Source: Hypsibius dujardini
Lineage: Eukaryota > Tardigrada > Eutardigrada > Parachela > Hypsibiidae
DNA: 36,903 nt
Assembly: GCA_001579985.1 (NCBI GenBank)
Contig: LRSR01007368.1
Span: 1 to 36,903 of the forward strand
Reading direction: 5' to 3'
Positions 11,607-21,300 of this stretch are shown piece by piece (within the stretch, counting starts at the first letter, position 1; the number at the start of each line of letters is the position of its first letter). The position numbers were made by a program, and so were the translations under genes. Below the pieces are notes generated by a model that was not told the DNA's origin, ran no database searches, and was given only the letters and a program-made list of their open reading frames with translations.

Positions 11607-12788
11607 GACAAAAACGCTAAAATTTGATATGTATATATGACCAAGTCAGGCCATACAACCTAAAATTCTAATGCTCCGATATGTATACTTGAACAGACGA
11701 AGAGAAGGCATAGTCTTTCTCTACCCTTGCAGAATAGACAGCACACACCGGATGACGGCTTGAGACGGTTGCCTTTGAGGCATGCGACGTGATTGCTGCT
11801 GATGGGAAGGTTCAAGTCTGGCCGTCTTTTGGATTAGAAGGGCAGTGCAATCAACGGATAAGTCGATGCGCAGGCAGGCAGACGGAACTTTGACACCACA
11901 AGATAACGGACCGCGGCAGAGTCAGATTAGTCGCTGTTCGATTAGTGGTGTGAAAATATATCTAAACTAAGAAAAACTAACTAAAACAATAGCCACAAAA
12001 AGTTTTAGTTTTATTAGTTCAGTTTTCAAGCGCTACAGATGTAAGTGGAGAAACTGGAATTAGGGGAACTAATTTCGAGCGAAACTAAACTTAACGATTA
12101 AGTTATTACACAACTTAAAACTGAGTTTTTTAGTTAATTAAGATTTAACTGAATAAATTGGTTGACTATTTTAGTTTTTGCCATTTTACAATTTGTACGA
12201 TTAATCGTATTTTGTTTTTATGTAATTATCTGAGTGTGAACAAAAGGCAATTATTGCAAAGCTAGTGGTGTTATTTCATGAAACATAATCAAGATGAATT
12301 TATCACCTATTATATAAAGTACTGTAGACCATTCTTACAGATTGTCATTAGCCTGTGAATAAAAAAGCATAAGCAGTATGGCAAAGAGCTTACGGGTCCC
12401 GTCAATGTTCTTTTTATAAATAAAGAAAACCAAAAACTATTGAACTGCCTCTTCAAGTTAAATACACTTCACGAAATTCAATTGAAAAGTATGAAATGAT
12501 GGAAATAGGATTGACAGCAGACCCGATTTGATGTGATTATACATATTTCAATTTGGCGAATGGTGTCGAAAGCTGACCACTCGGACTACTGGCACCTTAG
12601 CGAGCTACAAAACCGGAACAATCAAATGAGTATAAAAAGAAATAAAGATCACTAACTGGTGGAAAAGTTAAAAAAGATGCTCAAAAACAGATCACAGATT
12701 CTGCAGGGAAGAAACAGTTAAATTAAATAAGAACGCACAATAATCACGCCAGAATAGTAAATCAAATTGAGCGAATAATGTGTTTTGT
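11607..12788. other. Intergenic region: vanin-type promoter side and MFSD1 3' flank
   Basis: No gene recognised. Just upstream of the vanin-type ATG there is a minus-strand ATATATACATAT stretch (about 11625-11640) that could act as a TATA-like element. A TTTAGT-rich repeat occupies 11942-12188. The remaining DNA is AT-rich without coding signal. Confidence 0.5.
11942..12188. repeat. TTTAGT-rich dispersed element with inverted ends
   Basis: Starts TTAGTGGTGTGAAAA and ends TTTTAGTTTTTGCCATTTTA, the inverse of the TGGCAAAAAC start seen in other copies. The interior is built of ACTAAAA / TTTTAGTT units. Confidence 0.5.
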
Positions 12789-14779
12789 TCACGTCATAAT
12801 TTCCTTTTCTTTCGTGTCCTCTATGGTCTTGTCGCGGTCGAAGCGGAGTTTCTGCTGGGCCACCGATAAATTGAGCATTCCGTCGACTTTGGCGTCGAAT
12901 ATGTAGAGAAGGATGCCGGATATGAGCGCGACTGTCCGCGAAAACAAAGACAAATTATTAGCGGAAAAAATGGGAATGCGTGAAAATGCGAGCAGTCTTA
13001 CCACACAGACAACCCAAAAAGAAGACTTCAAGGATGAGATACCCGTCGCTATCCACAATGACACCGACAATAATGGAGAAAACTGCCAAACCCAGATTTT
13101 GAACGGCTTGCATTCTGAAATATAAGATTATAATATAAGATTTTATTTCTTGTCTACGGGCAAGCGGACAAACAGACCGACAGATATACGGACAGCCAGT
13201 CAGAAGGAGAGACAGACTAATAGGTAGACGGGAAGATTGGCAGACAGACTGACAGATCACACCGAAAGAAAGATGGCAGACAGACAGACTTATGGACAAA
13301 CAGAAAGACTGGCTGACAGGTAGATAGATGGACAGCCAGACACGCAGGCAGGAAGACTGACAAAAGACATACCACACAGATAGATAAAGACAGGTATACA
13401 AACAGAAAGACAGACAGACAAACAGACAGACTGACCGGCAGACAGGCTGATAGACAGACAGTATGGCAGACAGACAGTATGGCAGACAGACATACTGACT
13501 GACAGACCTCACAGACAGCCAAAGAGAAAGTCAGACAAAACAGACAAACAAACAGATAGACAAAGATGCAGATAGACAGGGACAAAGAGAGGACCAGTCC
13601 AACCACTTACATTCCGTAAGCCGTCCCGATTTGGTGCTCCTTAACTACCATCGCCACCATCGGCCACATCGAGCTGGCCAGCATCGAGTAAGCACCTCCC
13701 ATGATGCACTGCCAATTGTGAAAAGGAACTTAGTCCGTTAACAACACCAACATTAACCAACTACGACATTTAATAGTTGCTGGGAACCATGATTCCACTA
13801 CGAAAGAAGTGACTTACGACAGGCACGTAAGGATTGACGAAAGTGAAGGCTGTTAATGCATGACCAACTACAACAGAGAAATTGTTCAAACTATGAGCCG
13901 CGCAACAGCAATTTGGCAGAAAAAATTTCTTACGGATCGTTAAGAGGATGGCCGCATTGGTCCAGATGAGGTTACGTCCAGTGCGGTCAATGAGGAAGCC
14001 GAAAATTGGCGATGCCACCGCAGATATGGTGTAGATCAGACTATTAAGGATCTGAGCCTGACCGGAGCCGAGTTCGTATTTGCTTTCGAAAAACACTCTG
14101 CCGAAACAAACAAAAGTGACTTCGGGGTATTTCTCTAGGAGGATTGACGAGAAACTTACAGACCAAGGCTGATGAAAGGAAAAATAGCCTGAAAAATGAC
14201 CTCTCATTAGAATGAGAGAGACCGATAGAAGACGAAAAGACGGGCAGACGGGCAGATGGGCAGACAGACGGACGGACAGACAGACAGACAGACAGACAAA
14301 GAGACAGACAAGCATGCAAACAGAGAGACAGACCAACCGTGTAAAATCCAACGCAGATAAGGCAGAGGAGATAAAGACTGATCGGAAAGTCTTTAATATC
14401 CTTGAATGAAATCTTTTCACCTAAGAGAGGAGCAACACTAACTGTGCATTTGCAGCAGTTAACAAATTAGGGATAGCCATAAATTGTTTTGCGGAACTTA
14501 CCGGTGGCTAAATCTGTCTTCGGCTTTAAAATGCGCTTCGCACGTTTGTCCAACCATGCCAGTTGGAAGGTGCAGTACTGCGAGAAAATGAGCGTGATCC
14601 CACCGATGAAGAGAGTCAGTCCGAGACAGACATGACCGCTGTAGTGTTCCCGGAGTTGTTTGTAAATTGGTTCCATGATATTCATGTTAAAAACACTTCC
14701 CTTAAAACGATACGAAGGATCCTTGAGTACAATTACTTCTGCAAAAGTGTAATTACCCAACTGTCTGTTTGTCTGTCTA

Positions 14780-14838
<59 letters not shown>

Positions 14839-17031
14839 GCCTATCTGCCTACCTGCCTGCCTGCCTGCCTGCCTGCCTCGGTCTGTGTCTGATGGTCTGA
14901 TTGATTTATTTGTCCCCTCTCATGGTTTGCCAGACCTGTCCGATTCGTTAATACTTACAGCTCGACTGACACTCAAGCCGAGGCCCATCACCAAATTCAA
15001 TTGAGATCCTAAAAAGAAGACAAAAAAGAATAAATAATTAAAGTAGCATCCCGGTAGGGAGACGCTTTCCAGACAACGGTGGAGCCCAACCTTTGAACCA
15101 ATTGACCGCGTAGGCATTCACGGCTACTTGAAGATTCTCCCCGCCGAGCCTGATGAATAAACCACAAGCACAATTTTTCAGCAGTTTCTTATTTAATTAA
15201 TAACTGTTAAGAAACTCCCAAATTAAAAGTATGAAATAAATCTTAATTTTAGAGCTAGGTATCAGCCGACGTTAAGAAATATGCAAAACGAAAATGATAA
15301 TAAAATATTAAATTACTAAACTTACATAATTAAATCAAATCTAAATTAATTAAAATGATAAAACAAATAAACAAGTAAAAATGCTTTTTTAATTAGTATA
15401 TTTTCTATTATTCTGGCCAACTAATAATCTGCATTTAATAATATGAAAAAGCAAACATTCAATGAGTTTAAATATGATCGAGAAAATAAGAAATGATCAC
15501 CTTTATTTATTCTTGAAAATAAAATCGACTTTGATGGGTGATGAAGAAGAATCTTTAGAGGAATCGTACCCGAAAATAAAGCGACCCGCTTCCATCACCC
15601 AAAACTCATTGACAAAGGCGCCGACAGCAAAGATGTACTGCGAACGGGGACATAGAAAACGATAAGTCGAAATTACATGAACCGCAATCAAGCAATCAAG
15701 TAGAATATGTGACTCACGTGACCAATCAGCAGGAGTGCCCCAAACAGGATGGCACCCCATCGGACACCGATGAAGCGATCGATGAAAAACCCACCGAAGA
15801 AACAGACCACCACGTTCGGCCAGCTATAGAGCGAATAGAGCAGCATAAAAGTTGTCGTGTCCACCTGTCAGAAAGACAACAAACAAAAAGTCAAGAAATC
15901 GCGTACCATGCAATCAATCAATCAATCACACAGCTTACCCCCATATCATTCTTGATCTCTTTTTGTAACGCTGCCGGATTGTCGTAGCAGAAATAGCTCC
16001 CTGCAATGAATGAGCCAATTGCGTGTCAAATAATTGTAGGAGATAATTTATATTTCCAAACCAAGTTTTGCTCCAAAATACAGTTTTGCGTACTTTAGAA
16101 TTATTTCAAAAAAATCGTTTTAAAAAGTTACTGATTTGGCATTATGAACTTTCGAATTATAAAAAATCAGTAAAAAAATACAAATTATAAAAAATGATTA
16201 TCGTAATACAGTTTGGTGTATTTTTAACTATGATAATTTGAAAAAAATATTACAAATGTTTAAAAAAATTATTCACAATTCAGTTTTGTGTATTTTTAAA
16301 TAATAAATTTTCGAACATTTCGAATTAAAATTCGTCTAAAATTTGGCATCGTGATATTTCGAATTATAAAACTGCTAAAAAAATACAAACTTTTTCAATA
16401 AAATTTCCCTAGAAATTCAACCTACTTCACAATTGTCAGTTTTAACAAATAAATCCAATCACAATAAACTTTCCAATTTCTCTGCGCATTGATTGACTGA
16501 TTGTGTTCTTTTCTCCTGCGACGAATCGATTTCTTCCCTGGCGTTAATTAAAATGTAAAACAAAATTAAAATCGTCGCAAAATTATTTAAACGAATCAAA
16601 AAATATTTTTTAAAGAGAAAGTCATCTACTTTAGACAATCAATTTAACAATTTAACAATTAAAGTAGCATCGAATGCGAAGATACAGTTGCTTGATTGTT
16701 GATTAGGTCGATTTAACCGCACCCGCAAACACGCAATCAATCAATCAACGCTAAATCAGTGTTGTCCACCGTTGTGTGTAGGAAATGCTCAAAATGTGAC
16801 GTCTGATTCCGCCCGTTGTGTACCTAGACTCGTCAGACAAATCAGCACAAGCACGGCGAAACGATATCCCGTCCCTGTGGGGTAGCAGCAACCGGCGGAA
16901 CCTTGTAACTCCTCATCCTCCTCTTGGCTGACATCGATAAGGGGTTCGTCCTCCTCCTCCTCCTCCATAGTGGGTGTGGAGGCACCGAGGAAACCCCTCT
17001 GTGCATTGACAATAGAATCAGCCTCCAGCAT
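12789..17031 (-). CDS. MFSD1: MFSD1 orthologue, lysosomal MFS transporter, 14 exons
   Basis: Exons from the start: 16824-17031, 15939-16000, 15718-15864, 15570-15637, 15091-15149, 14959-15008, 14502-14700, 14338-14420, 14160-14188, 13934-14097, 13818-13867, 13611-13708, 13002-13114, 12789-12931. All phases close, giving 490 residues against about 465 in human MFSD1. Diagnostic stretches are SYFCYDNPAALQ, LYSWPNVVVCFFGGFFIDR, GRFIFGLGGENLQVA, AYAVNWFKGSQLNLVMGLGL, VNPYVPV, MWPMVAMVVKEHQIGTAYG and MQAVQNLGLA, all matching MFSD1 along its length. MFSD1 is a 12-helix lysosomal membrane protein that exports dipeptides and works with the accessory protein GLMP (family knowledge). The N-terminal tail is very acidic and holds EDEPLI, a [DE]xxxL[LI] sorting motif. 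The start at 17031 is a choice; the frame stays open to 17298, but a pyrimidine-rich stretch ending CAAG/CTCAG just upstream suggests a 5'-UTR splice acceptor. Introns 6, 8 and 12 carry tetranucleotide arrays. Confidence 0.95.
13150..13600. repeat. GACA/GTCT tetranucleotide array filling MFSD1 intron 12
   Basis: About 450 bases of degenerate CAGA/GACA units on the plus strand (GTCT in the sense of the gene) occupy nearly all of the 496-base intron 13115-13610. Open frames with repeated Cys-Leu-Ser-Val here are translations of the repeat. Confidence 0.9.
14215..14336. repeat. GACA/GTCT array in MFSD1 intron 8
   Basis: The array starts within six bases of the splice donor and fills about 115 of the 149 intron bases; in the sense direction it reads TCTG/TCTC units. 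Confidence 0.85.
14758..14890. repeat. CTGT then CTGC array in MFSD1 intron 6
   Basis: About 17 CTGT units followed by CTAC/CTGC units on the plus strand, opposite in orientation to the arrays in introns 8 and 12. It lies in intron 14701-14958. Confidence 0.9.
16070..16400. repeat. AT-rich degenerate repeat in MFSD1 intron 1
   Basis: The motif TACAGTTTTGTGTATTTTTAA or close variants appears near 16078, 16207 and 16280, with similar AATTAT..AAAAAAAT spacers, so the block looks like a decayed repeat of irregular period. Confidence 0.4.
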
Positions 17032-18386
17032 CTTCGTGGATGCGCCTGAGCCTTGGCGTGGGTGGAGAGGAAAGAAAATGCAAAGAAAGCAGCAGCCCGC
17101 AGAGAGAGAGAAAACGGCAACAAAACGAAATGCAAAGGAGATGCTGATCAGCTGCTTGTCATCTTGATGTGCTGAACTCAGGAGTTGACTGTGATTCGAG
17201 TCAGCTTGGCTAACCCATGCTCGAGTCGACTCGAGTCGAGGTGGGATTGAGCTTAGCGACTGCCTCTTCCGGTCAACGAACGGACTTTGACAGGACATGA
17301 CCTGGTTTGCACTTCGGGCTGTTGCACTAGTTGAACATATTATGTGGAAATTCGGAAAAACTCTCCCGAAAAAAACGCTATTCGGAATACGATTACAATC
17401 TATTTACTATATTAAGTATTAGGCCGCCTGCCAAATGTCTGAATACCTCTTCGTCTGACTTTGTGTTTTCCCATCTGATCATCTAACCATCCGTCTTTCC
17501 GTTGGACCATCCGTCTCACTGTCTGACCCTCTGTCTTTCCATCTGCCCTTCTGTCTCTCCGCTGAACCATACCGGCTCTTTTCTCCGAGATCCGACCACC
17601 CGTCTCCCTATAGGACTATCCGTCTTTCCTTCTGACCAGCTTTCTCACAATTGGATCGTCCTAGAGTCCATCAAACAATCCGTCTATCGAGCCGTGCGTA
17701 CTACCGATAATCCATCCGGCTGAACGCCTTCTCAAACACCGCCGTATGCAGTGTAACTCACTATAGATAAACTCACTGAAGAACACACGCTAGATTACCG
17801 GCCGTTTACTGTTCACTTCGATGGAATCATTTCTCCCGACATTTCTTCCGAAGAATTGCTCATTCCCTCTGACCACTCTCCCATTTACCGTATCCTCGCG
17901 ACCTCAAGGGGTACTTTTCTGCTCTACCCGTAAATTTGTACTACCCGGGCTGTGCCTGTTCAGTGCCGTTCACCAAATTACCACTGTAGGGAGAAATATC
18001 CGGAAAGGCACGACTGTACGATCAATCAATCGAGCACAACGAGTAAGCAGTACGAAAGCAGCCAATCAGAGAAGAGTGAATCAGATTGAACGTTCAATCG
18101 AGTGCAGGGCTATACCGAGGGAGGCGGGACTTAGCTGTCCCTTGAGATCGCGAGTATACGGTATCGTGTCCACGGTCTTTCGTTCCACCGATCCGTTCCG
18201 TATCTCCTTTGAACGGCCGTCGAACCGGGCCTTCGAGATGAGCTCCCGTTTAAGCCGAATTGATTTTAAACTGGATACCGGATTTTATTTACTGTACGGT
18301 ACTGTACTGTACTGATATAACATGTCGCAAATACTGAATAAGAACATTGCAGCCAAACAAAATCCATTACACGAGGTTCCAGGAGG
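17032..18386. other. Intergenic region: MFSD1 upstream and SLC13 3' flank
   Basis: It would include the MFSD1 5'-UTR and promoter (about 17032-17400). A degenerate CCGTCTTTCC / CATCTG array runs 17470-17720. The plus-strand open frame 17821-18315 (164 codons) has no domain, no signal peptide and no splice context, so it was not called. A short GTACT repeat sits near 18293-18314. Confidence 0.5.
17470..17720. repeat. Degenerate CCGTCT-type pyrimidine-rich array upstream of MFSD1
   Basis: Repeated CCATCCGTCTTTCC, CTGTCTGACC and similar units of about 15-20 bases; more decayed than the intronic GTCT arrays but built of the same GTCT core. Confidence 0.6.
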
Positions 18387-21300
18387 TTAAACAGTTGCAT
18401 TAAGCAAAGAGAAGGCGACATTGCTCGGTTGACCACTGGCGCCTTTAAGAAAGCCTGTTACCGTGTCGTTCACCACGAGCGCCATCCGTCTTTGCCAGCG
18501 CTCCTCGGCCCACGGCGGCAGTGTCTTAAGGTCGAAGACAAACCCGCCAATCGTCTCCAGGCTGAGGATGAGGAACGACAGACAGACAATCTTCGGCCCA
18601 ATCCCGGACTTCATCATGTCCTGCATCATCATCATCATCATATGTAGGGATGTTAACCCCATTTTGTTCCTAAGTTCCTCTAGGAACGGAACGGAACAAG
18701 GAATTCCTGTTCCCATGGCCTCTGGTAAGAACGGAAGCAAGAAGCAGTAGGAACACGTAGGCACAATTTTTACCACTGGCACGATTTTAAGGCATCATTA
18801 AAAGTATTGTTTTATTGGATAAAAGTCATTGTTCAGTTACTTTACTAACTTTCAAGCAGGGTGAATTAAATTAAATACAAAAGCAACTTTGCAGTAGTTT
18901 CGTATTAAACCGAATATTAATTCAAGAAATTCCATTTTTTTTATTCATTTTTCGAATTGTTTGCATTTATTATCGCATTGATTCACTATGAATTCCGGCT
19001 ATAAAAAAGCGCTGTGAAGTTGTGGAGTAAAGTTGTGATGTGAATTGTGAAGTCTGAGAAATTAAAACTTTTTTGAACGCATTTTACCCAGAAACATTAT
19101 CCTAACTTGATAATAAAAATATAAAAATTTAAATAAATAAATACAATAAATAAATAATCCCTAGTTTACTTCAAAACTTCTCAGGCGCTTTTCCTACAGG
19201 TTCTAAATTCCTACTGTTCCGCTTTCGTTCCTGCTCAGTTCCGTTTCTATTCCGTTCCTATCGGGGCTGAGCCATAGGAATTAATAATTCTACAGTACCT
19301 GCATGGACACCGTCCCGAAGCCCTTGACAATGACGGTGGGGAAGGAGGAGATCGGCACCATGAAGGCGAACTGCGCAGAAATGGTCGCAGCAAGCATGAA
19401 GTACAGCGGATTGATGCCCATATCTTCGGCCTATACAGAGGGGGAAAAGGAATGCAGCGAAAATATATACGAGAATCATAACAAATCCATAAACGCCGGT
19501 GATATAAAACCGACGGATGGGAAAGCCCGAAGACGCACCACGTTAGCTAGGATGGGAGTTAAAATGGCCGTCAACACCGAATTACTCATGAACTCGGTCA
19601 GGCAGGAAGCGAGGACACTCACGCCGCCGGCCACGACGATGGGCGGAATGCCGCTCAAATCCGGGACTTGCTGGCCCAGCGTTGTAATTAAACCGGATTT
19701 CTGTGAAATGTATCGCAATTGTTACTTGCTGAATAATTTAAAATCTAAATTCAGATATACCGACAAAATGGATATGAATAAAGTTTGCCACGATTCGACA
19801 TGTCGATTCATTACCACATGGACACATTAACAAAATCACCAAAAACATGGTTTTTACTATTTTGGTCAAATTTCTTCAGATTATATCAAGCTTAACTTTT
19901 TTCCGTCTAAATACCTGGTTGGGATGTTTCCGATTTCATTCTGTAAAAGCAGGGGCACTGGCCACAAAAATTGGACGAAGTTGGCTGATATTTTTGCCAT
20001 TTTGCGCCCATGACTGAATTCAATGATACGAACGTGAGCCCTCCTACTTGGAAAATTGGCTTATAGCGATTCATAGCAGAACAGATGGTTCGGAAACCGA
20101 TTTATGAAAAATATTTTTGTGAAAAAAATGGCGCCAAAAGTGCTTTTTTTACGTGTTTTGAAAACTTTCATATCAGAAACATCTTGGATCGTTCCCGTTT
20201 CTAGTTTTTCAGTGCAAACATGCATGAAATGAGCATATTTGTTGCTTGAGTTGAGAACCTAGAGTTGAAAAATACTGAGATACAGCATGTGAAAAACCTT
20301 CCCTAATATCGGATGGAAAAGTTATCGACAGGCCTGGTTCTCTCAATCGGTCAATTTAGGCTCTGAAGTAATACTTTTCTAATAGGCTATCGACAAAAAT
20401 TCAGGAAAGTACGAAAAAATGCATAGGAAGAGCAATTACAGTGACCAAGAAGAATACTTTTTTCTCCGAGGAAAATAAAATGGTCACCTTTTCTGGGTAG
20501 AGCTGCATGGGGTGGCTTACTGCTTTTTCCTAATTGTTTGAACGCTTACTTTTTCTAAACTAAATCATCTTCGTTTAAGCTAATCACAGGGACATGGATC
20601 AGTTGCGCACAGGTCCTCTGACAACCGATCGCGCGTGTCCACGTGTTACTGAATCGACCTGTATGTACATATATATTACGATTATTTGTATATTATCTTT
20701 TTTTATGTTTATATTTATGTTACTTAATGTATTATAGTTTATATATATATATATAGTTTTTCGTATGCCGACTTTAGTACGAACGTATTGTTGTAAAATA
20801 ATTGTATATTCGCATTACTACTGCAATCATTATTTATCAGTTAAATATTATAATTATTATCTTTGTCTCACGTCAGCTAAGGCAGCAAAAGCAGTAAGAC
20901 CACCGGCGAAGAGCAGCAGCTCCCAGGGGAACTTGAGGACGACCCGTTTCCAAGTGAGAATCGGTGCGTAGTGGCCGTTCAAGAGGTCCCGAGTTGACAC
21001 TGGCAGCACGAAAAGGAGCACTGCGCCGATCATGGCGGGAACGGAATCCGAACCACACCTTGAAACACGAAATCGAGTCAAGAGTTTCACCTTTTAACAT
21101 TTGTTTGACCTGGCGAGTTCAAAAATGTACCGGGGCTGGAGGAGGGATGCCCATCCAGGGACTATTCGAGGGTCCCGTGTGAGCCAGAGCACGATAACTG
21201 ACAGGAACACCACGATCACGGTAATCTCGGATTGTCTAAAAAATACGAATACAATATGTCACGCAATGTAAGTACAAAACTATAAAGAAAATGTGGGAAT

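Noticed and set aside
12958-13606. Long Cys-Leu-Ser-Val-rich open frames on the minus strand
   Set aside because: They are translations of the GTCT array in MFSD1 intron 12; no domain, and the frames run across proven splice borders.
14701-14745. Earlier acceptor for MFSD1 exon 7 (TTTTGCAG near 14740)
   Set aside because: It adds a stretch without counterpart in MFSD1; the acceptor at 14701 gives an exact family match (SRAGSVFNMN).
13150-14890. Regularly spaced repeats that might suggest a CRISPR array
   Set aside because: Units are four bases with no unique spacers, and they lie inside introns of an animal gene.
17821-18315. 164-codon plus-strand open frame
   Set aside because: No recognisable motif or signal peptide, simple-repeat content (ATCAATCAATCG, GTACT), and a position in the MFSD1 upstream region; likely chance.
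21059-21130. Alternative SLC13 exon 6 ending at 21110
   Set aside because: It would leave a 51-base intron with a weak GTCAAA donor; the GTACAT donor at 21130 gives the same phase and a 72-base intron like others nearby.
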